DNA of 64,000 bases, from contig JAJXXW010000048.1 of NCBI GenBank assembly GCA_021780905.1, forward strand, positions 1-64,000, written 5' to 3'. A model generated the notes under the pieces. The model was not told where the DNA came from. It was given only the letters and a program-made list of their open reading frames with translations, and made no database searches. The stretch's first letter is position 1. The number at the start of each line of letters is the position of its first letter. The DNA comes from a bacterium (GTDB taxonomy: Bacteria; Verrucomicrobiota; Verrucomicrobiia; Limisphaerales; UBA11358). Both the position numbers and the translations under genes were made by a program. Shown here in pieces: positions 57,614 to 64,000 of this stretch.

Positions 57614-57866
57614 GGCGTGTTTTGTGATAGTTCAATGCGACCGAATTGCAAGCGCAATCCTCAAGCCGCCCACCAGCTTGAAAGCACGATTTGTTCCAAG
57701 CCGCAAGATATCAACCGCCTTGCCGCCCTATCGTCCATGCCGGCGCCGGTGGAAGCCGCCCTTTTTGCCGCAGAAAATCATCACTTTTTTCCAAAAAAAT
57801 GCAGCCCAATTTCACAAGTGGCTTGCATAAAGCAGGATAAATCATCCGGCCTCCGAAAAATTTTTG

Positions 57867-57895
57867 TTGTCAAGTGGCGCGATTTCTTCTATTTT
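57867..57895 (+). promoter_or_regulatory. Candidate sigma-70-like promoter of the porin gene
   Basis: TTGTCA, a 17-base spacer and TATTTT match the -35/-10 pattern with two mismatches in all. Transcription would begin near 57903, giving a leader of about 90 bases. Confidence 0.6.
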
Positions 57896-57922
57896 TGCAG
57901 TCAAACGCACCTATAAGGTGCT

Positions 57923-57943
57923 GGGGTAAACTGTTTTTACCCC
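57923..57943 (+). promoter_or_regulatory. 8-bp leader hairpin in the porin mRNA
   Basis: GGGGTAAA pairs perfectly with TTTACCCC around the 5-base loop CTGTT. It lies about 50 bases before the ATG. A short outer stem (GTGCT with AGCAC) could extend it. It may stabilise the transcript at its 5 prime end. Confidence 0.6.
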
Positions 57944-57981
57944 GCTCAAGCAGCACAGTTAAACCAACAACAAACAACATC

Positions 57982-57986
57982 GGAGG
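57982..57986 (+). promoter_or_regulatory. Shine-Dalgarno site of the porin gene
   Basis: GGAGG with 5 bases to the ATG, the only textbook ribosome-binding site seen among the window's start codons. Confidence 0.85.
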
Positions 57987-57991
57987 AACAG

Positions 57992-59314
57992 ATGAAGTTT
58001 AATAAATGGACATTGGGTCTCGCCGCCGTCGGAGCCGTCAGCATGGCTTCCGCCGTCCGCGCAGACGAAGCGAAACTGAGCCAGGTGCAAACCGCGCTCT
58101 CTAACACCACCATCAGCGGCTATGTCAGTTCTTCAATGAACTGGGAGATGACCCCCAGTCAGGGTGCTATTGGCAACCAGACTGGTAACAATGAATCCTC
58201 GCCGGCCGGAAACATTCCCTTCCAAGCCAACAAAGCCAACGGCTTTAACTTGGACGTCGTGAAGCTTTCCATCAGCAAAGCTCAAGATGAATCTCCGTGG
58301 GCCGCTGGCTATGAAGCGGACTTGCTCTTCGGCCCGGACGCCATTGGTTGGACGCCCACCGCTCGCAGCAATGGTGGAAGCGGAACGTATGGCGACGGAA
58401 ATATGGCCATCCAACAGGCTTATGTTGCCCTCCGCACTCCGGTTGGCAATGGCATTGATTGGAAAGTCGGCGTGTTTAACACCGTTGTCGGCTATGAATC
58501 CATGGATTCCATCAACGATCCCAACTACACCCGCTCCTGGGGTTGGGCGGTTGAACCGACCGAGCACACTGGCGTTCTCGGCACCTACAAGGTGAATGAC
58601 GAATGGTCCTTCTCCGCTGGCGTGGCGAACACCCTCACGCCGACCATCAATGGGCGGAACGATTACAACGCCAATGTTGGTAATAACGTCAACAACAGCG
58701 TTTGGGATAAGACTGTCATGGGTTCAGTCACCTTCACCGCTCCGAGCAACTGGGGTTGGGCCTCCGGCTCCGCCTTCTACGCTGGCATGGTTTACGGTTT
58801 TGCGGGCGGCCAGCAGGCTGATGGCGGGGACCAAGGCGGTAATCAAGCCAACTACTACGCTGGCGCGACGTTGAACAGTCCGTGGAAGTCCGTCACTTTT
58901 GGCGCGGCTTTTGACTTTGTTCAAAACGTGGGTGGTGGTTCTTATTATGATCTCGGTAACGGTGTTAATCATATCAATGATTACATTTTTGGCCTGTATA
59001 ACACTATCAAGGCGACCGACAAGTTGAGCTTCAATTCCCGGGCTGAATACTGGGAAGTGGATCTCCAAGGCAATCCGGCACCTAATAGCGGCGGCAGCTC
59101 TTCAGGCATCTCGCTCACCGAAACGGTGGAATACGACCTCTGGGCGAACGTCGTCAGCCGCCTTGAACTCCGCTGGGATCAGTGCATGACTGGTGAGGAT
59201 GGCACTTATATCCTCCCAACCGGCCAAGTGCTCAACACGAACCCTGGTGAGGGCTATAGTGGTGATCATCGCGCCTCCGTTGGTCTCTACGCCAACGTCG
59301 CTTACAAATTCTAA
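57992..59314 (+). CDS. Outer-membrane porin-like beta-barrel protein
   Basis: A 440-residue protein with a signal peptide ending AVRADE near 25. The mature chain has many alternating polar/aromatic strands (GYVSSSMNWEM, AGYEADLLFGP, DWKVGVFNTVVGYESMDS, SVGLYANVAYKF) and ends in Phe, the standard outer-membrane assembly signal. The pattern WKVGxFNTxxGYE and NPNYTRSxGW resembles the putative BBP2/DUF1597 porin family. It has its own promoter, hairpin leader, strong ribosome site and terminator, all features of a highly expressed gene. Codon use looks different from neighbours (more GCT, GGT, AAC), as in abundant proteins. Confidence 0.9.
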   Translation: MKFNKWTLGLAAVGAVSMASAVRADEAKLSQVQTALSNTTISGYVSSSMNWEMTPSQGAIGNQTGNNESSPAGNIPFQANKANGFNLDVVKLSISKAQDESPWAAGYEADLLFGPDAIGWTPTARSNGGSGTYGDGNMAIQQAYVALRTPVGNGIDWKVGVFNTVVGYESMDSINDPNYTRSWGWAVEPTEHTGVLGTYKVNDEWSFSAGVANTLTPTINGRNDYNANVGNNVNNSVWDKTVMGSVTFTAPSNWGWASGSAFYAGMVYGFAGGQQADGGDQGGNQANYYAGATLNSPWKSVTFGAAFDFVQNVGGGSYYDLGNGVNHINDYIFGLYNTIKATDKLSFNSRAEYWEVDLQGNPAPNSGGSSSGISLTETVEYDLWANVVSRLELRWDQCMTGEDGTYILPTGQVLNTNPGEGYSGDHRASVGLYANVAYKF

Positions 59315-59332
59315 TTCAGTTTAGAATCCTTG

Positions 59333-59366
59333 GCCCCTGCCGGTTCGCCGGCAGGGGCTTTTTGTT
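59333..59366 (+). terminator. Rho-independent terminator after the porin gene
   Basis: GCCCCTGCCGG and CCGGCAGGGGC make a perfect 11-bp stem over a TTCG tetraloop, followed by TTTTTGTT. Confidence 0.96.
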
Positions 59367-59426
59367 GGCAATCCTCAAAAATCGTCCATCCGCCCCTCAC
59401 CGAAAATCCCCGATGCCGTCGGGCGG

Positions 59427-60305
59427 TCACGCCCCGGTTTCATCCCGTCTGGCTTCCGCCAGGCTTTGGGTCAGTGCCACGAATTGCTCCAAACTTAATT
59501 TCTCCGCGCGCTCCTGCGGCGAGAGGTGCCGTTCGGCAAACGCGGTTTCGAGCACTTCCTTGGGCCAGTCCTGTTTCAGCAGCTTCAGCATCATCTTCCG
59601 GCGCTGCGAAAAAGCCTTTTTCACGATCCGGCGAAAGGGTTCGCGGTAATCTTCCACAAGCAGCGGCGGCTCGCGGCGCGTGAGGCAGACACAGGCGGAG
59701 TCCACGTCCGGCGACGGGAAAAAACAACCCGGCGGAATCTTGAACCAGCCGCGCGGCTGAAAATCCAACTGCACCAGCAGCGTCAGCACGCCGTAATCGT
59801 CGTCGTCGGTCTGCGCCATGAGGCGCCGCGCGACTTCGAGCTGGAGGGTGGCAACGATCAGCTTCGGTGCGCGGCGGCCGGCGGCCAGTTCCACCAAAAT
59901 CGGCGAGGCGACCGAGTAAGGCAGGTTGGCGACAAGTTTCCAGCCACTCCAGTCCCGCGGTTCGCGCTGCAAGAATTTGAGCGCGTCGGCGTGGAGCAAT
60001 TCCAGTTTTGCGTTTGGAGTTTTTAATTTGGAGTTGGATATTTCGCGCTCAAACCGCTCGCGCAAGACTTCGACCAGCCGCCCGTCCTTTTCGATGGCGA
60101 GAACTTCACCGGCCTGTGGCAACAGCCGTTCCGTGAGCGGGCCGAGGCCGGGGCCGATTTCCAGGACCTTGTCGGCGACGGTCAACCCGGCGGCGGCGAC
60201 GATGCGTTCCAACTGATGCGCGTCGTGCAGGAAATTCTGCCCGAGCGATTTCGTGAGCTGGAGGTCGCGCCGCGCCAGCAGCTCGCGCATTTCGGAAAGC
60301 TTCAC
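59427..60305 (-). CDS. rsmA: 16S rRNA dimethyladenosine transferase
   Basis: About 292 residues from GTG 60305 (287 from an ATG at 60290). It dimethylates two adenosines in helix 45 of 16S rRNA. SLGQNFLHD near 19, LEIGPGLGPLTERLL near 50 (SAM site), NLPYSVASPI near 118 (catalytic NLPY) and the C-terminal FFPSPDVDSACV are all present. The open frame extends to 60611 but that part overlaps the next gene and is rejected. Its GTG overlaps the aminotransferase stop, implying translational coupling. An insertion of about ten residues (SNSKLKTPNA) in the middle comes from the period-7 array at 60012-60039. Confidence 0.93.
   Translation of the reverse strand: MKLSEMRELLARRDLQLTKSLGQNFLHDAHQLERIVAAAGLTVADKVLEIGPGLGPLTERLLPQAGEVLAIEKDGRLVEVLRERFEREISNSKLKTPNAKLELLHADALKFLQREPRDWSGWKLVANLPYSVASPILVELAAGRRAPKLIVATLQLEVARRLMAQTDDDDYGVLTLLVQLDFQPRGWFKIPPGCFFPSPDVDSACVCLTRREPPLLVEDYREPFRRIVKKAFSQRRKMMLKLLKQDWPKEVLETAFAERHLSPQERAEKLSLEQFVALTQSLAEARRDETGA
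60012..60039. repeat. Period-7 array inside rsmA
   Basis: Four 7-base units of type GTTTGGA begin at 60012, 60019, 60026 and 60033. They are in frame and encode part of an insertion in RsmA (near residues 91-100). Confidence 0.75.
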
Positions 60306-61588
60306 AGTGATAAAACCTGATGCACCGCGTGAACCGCCCGGGCCAACTGCGCGGCGGTGATGGTCAGCGGCGGGGTGAAACTGATGACATTGGCGTGCTC
60401 GCCTTCCGGCAGGAAAATACAACCGCTGCGCAAGAGGCTTTGGATGGCGTCCAGCGCCATTGGTGTTGCCGGCCGGCCGTTCGGCAAAGTGAGTTCGATG
60501 CCCGCCATCAGCCCCAATCCGCGCGCCGAACAAATGACTTTGGACTTTGCACTGTGGATTTTGGACAGCTCGGCCAGCAGAAATTTGCCGAGTCGGGCGC
60601 TGCGTTCGCACAGTTTGAGCCGGCGGATTTCAGAAATTTGCGCCAGCGCCATCGCGCAGCCGACGGGATGGCCGAGGAACGTGCTGGTGTGGATCGCCTC
60701 GCCGGCCGAGTCGGGCCAGGCGGCGTCCATCACCTTCGCACGGCCAACGCACGCGGAGAGCGGAAAGCCGCCGGTCAACGCCTTGCCGAGACAGATCAAA
60801 TCGGGCACGACGCCGCTGTGCTCGCAGGCAAACCATTTGCCGGTGCGGCCAAAGCCGGTGTAAATCTCGTCCAGGATGAGCAGCGCGCCATGCTCGTCGC
60901 ACAACCTGCGGAGCAGCGGCAGAAATTCCGGCGGCGGAAGGTTGATGCCGCCCCGCGCCTGCACCGGCTCGACCAGGATCGCGCCGGTTTTTTCGCGCCG
61001 GAAAATCTGGTGCAGGTGTTTCTCCAGCGCCGGCAAATCGTTTTTCGTTTTCGGAAATTTGGCGAAGTGGCCGAACTCACGGAGCTGCGTGCGGAACGGC
61101 GAGCGGAAATGCCCGCGATGCGTGGCGTTGAGCGCGCCGTAGCCGAGGCCGTGGTAGCCGCCCTCAAACGCGATGACGCCGCGCCGCCCCGTGGCGAGTA
61201 GGGCGGTTTTCAACGCCGCTTCGACGGCTTCAAAACCGGAGCTGCCAAAAATGACTTTGCCATCCGTTTTGTTCCAGCGTTCAAATGTCAGGCGGCTCAG
61301 TTCGCGCGCCAGTTCGGCCTTGCGCGCATGCGGATGCACATCGCCCATCGCGTGCAGCAGTTTGGCCATCTGCTTTTGGCCGGCTTTGACGACGGCGGAA
61401 TTCGCGTGGCCGGCGGCGGCGACGCCGAACGCAGCGGTCAGATCCAGATACTTTTTGCCGCCCGCATCCCAGACGTGAACGCCGTTGGCACGCTTCCAGA
61501 CAATCGGCCACGAGCCGTCCGGAGCGATGAAAAGAATGTTGCGCGATTCATGGTCGCGCAGGAGTTGGAGGGTTTGCCGCGTGGTCAT
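60302..61588 (-). CDS. Class III PLP-dependent aminotransferase
   Basis: A 428-residue aminotransferase of the class that includes acetylornithine, ornithine, 4-aminobutyrate and DAPA aminotransferases. It has VWDAGGKKYLDLTAAFGVAAAGHAN near the start, FGSSGFEAVEAALKTAL (PLP phosphate binding), VEPVQARGGINLPPPEFLPLL, LILDEIYTGFGRTGKWFACEHSGVVPDLICLGKALTGGFPLSA with the Schiff-base lysine, and the C-terminal GIELTLPNGRPATP. The first substrate is not evident. The stretch KIHSAKSKVIC near 345 is encoded by a period-7 array. It lies between HlyD (1 base upstream) and rsmA (overlap). Confidence 0.9.
   Translation of the reverse strand: MTTRQTLQLLRDHESRNILFIAPDGSWPIVWKRANGVHVWDAGGKKYLDLTAAFGVAAAGHANSAVVKAGQKQMAKLLHAMGDVHPHARKAELARELSRLTFERWNKTDGKVIFGSSGFEAVEAALKTALLATGRRGVIAFEGGYHGLGYGALNATHRGHFRSPFRTQLREFGHFAKFPKTKNDLPALEKHLHQIFRREKTGAILVEPVQARGGINLPPPEFLPLLRRLCDEHGALLILDEIYTGFGRTGKWFACEHSGVVPDLICLGKALTGGFPLSACVGRAKVMDAAWPDSAGEAIHTSTFLGHPVGCAMALAQISEIRRLKLCERSARLGKFLLAELSKIHSAKSKVICSARGLGLMAGIELTLPNGRPATPMALDAIQSLLRSGCIFLPEGEHANVISFTPPLTITAAQLARAVHAVHQVLSL
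60536..60566. repeat. Period-7 array inside the aminotransferase gene
   Basis: Four 7-base units of type GACTTTG begin at 60536, 60543, 60550 and 60557, the first two identical. The array adds an Ser/Lys-rich stretch before the GLGLMAGIEL motif. Confidence 0.8.
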
Positions 61589-61589
61589 T

Positions 61590-62546
61590 TCAGTTCAGCC
61601 GCACGTCGGCCGGCTGGCCGGGGCGGAGCGGCGCGGCATACGCCGGGGAAAATGTCGCCTCGATCATGAACACCAGTTCCGCGCGGGTCTCGCGGCTGTA
61701 AATCACCGGCGGCGTGTATTCGGCCTGCGTGGAAATGTAATTCACCGTGGCGGAATAATCCTTCGCCGCGCCGTCGCAATGGATGGAAACCGGCTGGCCA
61801 ATTTTTATCTGCGGCAAATTTGTCTGCGGCACAAAAAAACGCACCTTGAGATTCTCCGGCGGCAGCAGCACGACGACGGGGTTTCCCGCCGCGACAAATT
61901 CGCCCTGCCGGTAAAGCGTGTCCTGCACCGTCGCGTTCGCCGGCGCAAATTGCTGTTTCTGGTCGAACGCCCACTGGGCCTTGTCCCGCGCCGCGCGTTG
62001 CGCTTCGACGGCGGCTTGCGCGGCGCGGATGGCGTCCTCGCGTCCACCGAGCTTCGCGGTCGCCAAATCGGCGATGAGCTGGTTGACCTGGGCTTGATCC
62101 GCATCCCGCTGGGCGCGGGCCTGATCCAGTTCCTCCTTGGAAATCACGGCATTGCCGCCGAGCCGCTCCCGCCGCGCCAGTTCATCGGCGGACAATTTCA
62201 AATTCGCCCGCGCCCGCGCCAACTGGGCTGCCAGCGATGCAATTTCCGTCGGGCGCTTGCCTTTGGTCAAGTCGTCCCGTTGCGCCTGCGCCTGCGCGAG
62301 ATTTTTTTCGGCCTGCGCGAGCGCGGCGGCCTCGGACTGCCGCTCCAGTTCAAACAGCAGTTGCCCGGCTTTCACCGAATCGCCGCGCGCCACAGCGAGC
62401 TGGGCAAGCGCGCCAGCCAACGGCGCGGCGACATAAACATATTCGCCCTCGATGTAGCCCTGGAAGCTGCCGGCGGAATTTTTGGAGCAGCCGGCCCCAA
62501 GCACCATGAGTTGGGCGAGGAGGGCGAGGTGTAAAAAAGATTTCAT
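61590..62546 (-). CDS. HlyD-family membrane fusion lipoprotein
   Basis: About 318 residues from ATG 62546, with a lipoprotein signal ending in the lipobox VLGAGC near residue 19. It then shows the periplasmic adaptor order: a beta-strand hairpin (GEYVYVAAPLAGALAQLAVARGDSVKAGQLLFEL, biotinyl-lipoyl-like), a long coiled-coil with many Ala/Gln/Glu (ALAQAEKNLAQAQAQRDDL to AAQAAVEAQRAARDKAQ), then beta-barrel domains (DTLYRQGEFVAAGNPVVVLLPPENL). It would link an inner-membrane transporter to an outer channel. No ABC transporter or TolC gene lies within the window, so the partner is elsewhere. It leads the hlyD-aminotransferase-rsmA run. Confidence 0.9.
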   Translation of the reverse strand: MKSFLHLALLAQLMVLGAGCSKNSAGSFQGYIEGEYVYVAAPLAGALAQLAVARGDSVKAGQLLFELERQSEAAALAQAEKNLAQAQAQRDDLTKGKRPTEIASLAAQLARARANLKLSADELARRERLGGNAVISKEELDQARAQRDADQAQVNQLIADLATAKLGGREDAIRAAQAAVEAQRAARDKAQWAFDQKQQFAPANATVQDTLYRQGEFVAAGNPVVVLLPPENLKVRFFVPQTNLPQIKIGQPVSIHCDGAAKDYSATVNYISTQAEYTPPVIYSRETRAELVFMIEATFSPAYAAPLRPGQPADVRLN

Positions 62547-62588
62547 ACGACCGTGGCATGAGCCTAGCACGACGCCTGAAATTTACGA

Positions 62589-62816
62589 GTGAAAGCTGGC
62601 GGCGCGGGCATTCCGCCCGTAGAACTTTTGGTTCACGCCGGTTTGTGTCCGTCCAAAGGCCAGGCGCGAAAAGACATCGAAGGCGGCGGCGTGAACATCA
62701 ATAACGTTCGCGAAGCGAAGGCTGACCGCGTGGTGACTTCCGCCGATTTGCTTTTTGGAAAACACCTCCTGCTGCGCAAAGGCAAAAAAAATTATGTCGT
62801 TGTGACGGCGAAATAA
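62589..62816 (+). pseudogene. tyrS: Tyrosyl-tRNA synthetase C-terminal (S4 domain) fragment
   Basis: A 75-residue open frame from a GTG at 62589 matches the last part of TyrS, the S4-like RNA-binding domain: AGLCPSKGQARKDIEGGGVNINNV aligns with the family SRGQARKxIxxxxIxING, and LLFGKHLLLRKGKKNY with LFGRFTLLRRGKKNYC in E. coli TyrS. The catalytic Rossmann domain with HIGH and KMSKS (about 300 residues) is missing and the upstream region is divergent toward hlyD. It is therefore a truncated remnant or, less likely, a free-standing S4 protein. A complete tyrS must exist elsewhere. Confidence 0.8.
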
Positions 62817-62819
62817 AAT

Positions 62820-62887
62820 CCGTAGGAGCTGACGTGAGGAAGCTCCGAAAAAATGGAAAAGTAGAGACTCGTCACCTTGTCTCCTAC
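62820..62887. repeat. REP-like period-8 palindrome, copy 1
   Basis: A 68-base palindromic element beginning CCGTAGGAGCTGACG and ending GTCTCCTAC. Arms of about 25 bases are near reverse complements and show 8-base periodicity. The sequence is the inverted partner of the copy at 63369-63445. It follows the TyrS fragment by three bases. Confidence 0.8.
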
Positions 62888-62894
62888 AGCTGAT

Positions 62895-63150
62895 TCAGTA
62901 AACCAAAACCAATACCGCCGCCACCTGTGCCGACTTCGCCACCTCCTCAAACGACTCATCCTTCGTGTTCGGCTCTTTCAGTTTGGCATCCACCTCCGGC
63001 ACCGATTCCAGGAAGCTCAAGAGCAAACTGCTCTTCACCGCGTAATTCACTTGGTGGCAGTCCGCAAGGACTCCGGCAGCGACCCGGTGGCCGCCAGCGC
63101 CGCCGACGCATCCAGTTTGGCCGCCACGATGTCCATCTCAATTTTCACGG
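62895..63150 (-). pseudogene. C-terminal remnant of a trypsin-like (S1C) serine protease
   Basis: On the minus strand VNYAVKSSLLLSFLESVPEV runs on through DAKLKEPNTKDESFEEVAK to AAVLVLVY and a stop at 62895. The frame before it (AAKLDASAALAATGSLPE) is separated from this by a 17-base insertion that breaks the frame. The combination resembles the C-terminal part of trypsin-like peptidase proteins of this phylum, by memory. No catalytic triad remains. Assignment moderate. Confidence 0.45.
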
Positions 63151-63163
63151 AAGCTGCCCTTGG

Positions 63164-63293
63164 CCACCCAGCTGGGACTTGGCTGTCTGGGTGGAACGGG
63201 CGACCCGCCCGTTGCGGTCGGCAACTTGCCGGCCGGCAGCCCGCCACAACCTTGTCCGGCAGGTTGCCGGACAACACAGGCCAGTGGCCTGTG
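63164..63293. repeat. Cluster of perfect hairpins
   Basis: Five perfect inverted repeats stand next to each other: CCACCCAG/CTGGGTGG (63164-63194, 15-base loop), AACGGGCG/CGCCCGTT (63195-63213), palindrome TGCCGGCCGGCA (63227-63238), TTGTCCGGCA/TGCCGGACAA (63252-63274), and CACAGGCCA/TGGCCTGTG (63275-63293). A weaker sixth (TGGCCG/CGGCCA) follows near 63318. No gene covers them. Confidence 0.85.
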
Positions 63294-63368
63294 CCACCCA
63301 CCACCCCAAACTGCCATTGGCCGGGTCTTTGCAGACGGCCACCATGGCGCACGGCCACTGTCATTTTT

Positions 63369-63445
63369 GTAGGAGACGAGGTGACGAGTCTCTCACTAAA
63401 AACTTGGGACGGAATATCTGAGACTCCTCACGTCGTCACCTACGG
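63369..63445. repeat. REP-like period-8 palindrome, copy 2 (inverted relative to copy 1)
   Basis: A 77-base palindrome. Its left arm GTAGGAGACGAGGTGACG and right arm with GTCGTCACCTACGG are near reverse complements and show an 8-base period. Read in reverse it matches copy 1 at 62820-62887, so the two flank the hairpin cluster as inverted repeats about 480 bases apart. Confidence 0.8.
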
Positions 63446-63742
63446 GTTTGGAACGGGGGAGCGCGCCCGTCCCGGTGGCCGTTTTCGCCGTCGCGCCAAA
63501 AACCGTTTGCAAATCCCAACGGGATTCAAATCCATCAGCCCAGGGTTGGCGCGTTGCGCCTACCCTGGGTTACGTTCCCCAAAATGTTTTCAACGCTGAA
63601 GGAGACCTCTGCAAAAAGGGTGTTTTCAAAAAGCGTGCGATTGCGGGAGAAAGGCGCGGGGCAACAAACGGTGGGACGAAGCGCGAATCCATTTTGGTTT
63701 TCCTTTTTCGTGCGTGGTTTGGGCGGTTTGGTTGGCGGCCCC
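63446..63742. other. Repeat-rich non-coding interval before the terminal transposase
   Basis: No supported gene. It holds the CCCAGGGT hairpin (listed separately) in a stretch of G-rich repeats (63449-63560). The remainder to 63742 shows an AG-rich patch near 63600-63700 and the 3 prime flank of the transposase. Terminal repeats of the transposon were not identified here. Confidence 0.4.
63539..63569. repeat. Hairpin CCCAGGGT...ACCCTGGG
   Basis: An 8-bp outer stem (63539-63546 with 63562-63569), one T-T mismatch and a 5-bp inner stem GGCGC/GCGCC around the loop GTT. It looks like a dispersed repeat unit, which needs a genome-wide search to confirm. Confidence 0.65.
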
Positions 63743-64000
63743 TCACGCGGTGTGCCCTTCCAGCAACTTCGCCAGCCGTTTGAGGTTGTAGGCGACAGCT
63801 TTGAGCGTCAATTCCAGTTGATTTTTCGCCAGTCCCAGATACCGCACCCGTCGATAGCCTTGCCAGTGTTTTAGATGCGCGAAGATCCGCTCGATGTGCC
63901 GCCGCACTTGGCGCTTTCGGTGGTTGTTCGCAGGGTCACGCGGTGTCAACTGGCTGTGGTGGGCCTCCTGTTTCAAGATGCCGTTGCGGATGCCGTGCGT
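63743..64000 (-). mobile_element. IS5-family-like transposase, C-terminal part (runs off the window)
   Basis: The minus strand encodes the end of a transposase: RKRQVRRHIERIFAHLKHWQGYRRVRYLGLAKNQLELTLKAVAYNLKRLAKLLEGHTA and a stop at 63743. RRHIERIFAHLK is the family DDE-linked Glu region (VERVFGxLKR), and RVRYLGLAKNxLxLxLxAxAYNLKRL is the closing signature of IS5/IS1182-type transposases. The frame is open to the end of the window, so the rest of the protein lies beyond 64000. The 5 prime part cannot be judged, and it could be intact. Confidence 0.8.

Larger units (their letters stand above)
57614..57991 (+). other. Leader region of the porin gene
   Basis: About 380 bases without a gene. 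The last 125 hold the porin promoter, a leader hairpin and a Shine-Dalgarno site, each listed separately. The first 200 bases, next to the divergent secretion gene, show nothing recognisable. Confidence 0.6.

Noticed and set aside
63510-63545. tRNA-like sequence with GGATTCAAATCC
   Set aside because: Only the T-loop-like words are present; no acceptor or anticodon stems fit, and it belongs to a hairpin repeat.

Overview
This 64 kb window looks like a chromosome segment of a Gram-negative bacterium of the Verrucomicrobiota, most likely near the Pedosphaera/Limisphaerales group. That placement is an inference. It rests on the high GC content, the near absence of Shine-Dalgarno sequences, Tat-exported Gfo/Idh and aldo-keto oxidoreductases, a sialate O-acetylesterase, a three-subunit succinate dehydrogenase with one large membrane subunit, the futalosine enzyme MqnE, and outer-membrane barrel proteins. 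No rRNA or tRNA gene and no CRISPR array was found.

Layout. 1-3.1 kb: scrambled remnants of an IS1380-type transposase around guaA. 3.1-5.4 kb: trpC and a divergent HxlR regulator/SDR pair. 5.8-7.6 kb: ammonium transporter plus PII. 7.6-16.4 kb: epimerase, Ppx/GppA, SixA, DciA-like, ferredoxin-type aldo-keto reductase, SLC13 permease, barrel protein, and a carbamoyl-phosphate synthase large subunit present only as its C-terminal half. 16.5-17.7 kb: a decayed IS3 element abutting a NUDIX gene. 18.3-30.2 kb: tadA, uxaC-uxaE, sdhCAB, folC, pyrG, an AT-rich GYF-domain gene and kdsB. 30.3-38.6 kb: malic enzyme, LOG protein, EVE protein, YggS, folK, dapB, dapA and a Gfo/Idh oxidoreductase. 38.7-49 kb: a complete MoxR/DUF58/BatA-E operon carrying a sialate O-acetylesterase. 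49.2-51.4 kb: a second PII-Amt module with a candidate sigma-54 promoter. 51.6-62.6 kb: thiH, a sigma/membrane-protein cassette, mqnE, a type II secretion F protein, a porin with a well-formed transcription unit, and rsmA/aminotransferase/HlyD. 62.6-64 kb: gene debris (tyrS tail, protease tail), a dense cluster of hairpins and an IS5-like transposase end.

The most unusual signal is not a gene. At least eight short degenerate tandem arrays, each with a strict period of 7, 8, 9 or 10 bp and different unit sequences, sit at gene boundaries; two lie inside coding frames and a third supplies the end of kdsB. Two further period-8 palindromes flank a run of hairpins near the right end. Together they look like one class of short-period repeat that invades gene edges.

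Functionally, the genes describe a heterotroph that uses uronates (UxaE, UxaC), respires with menaquinone (MqnE, Sdh), controls nitrogen with two Amt/PII pairs, and has an active envelope-stress or maturation system of the MoxR/Bat type.
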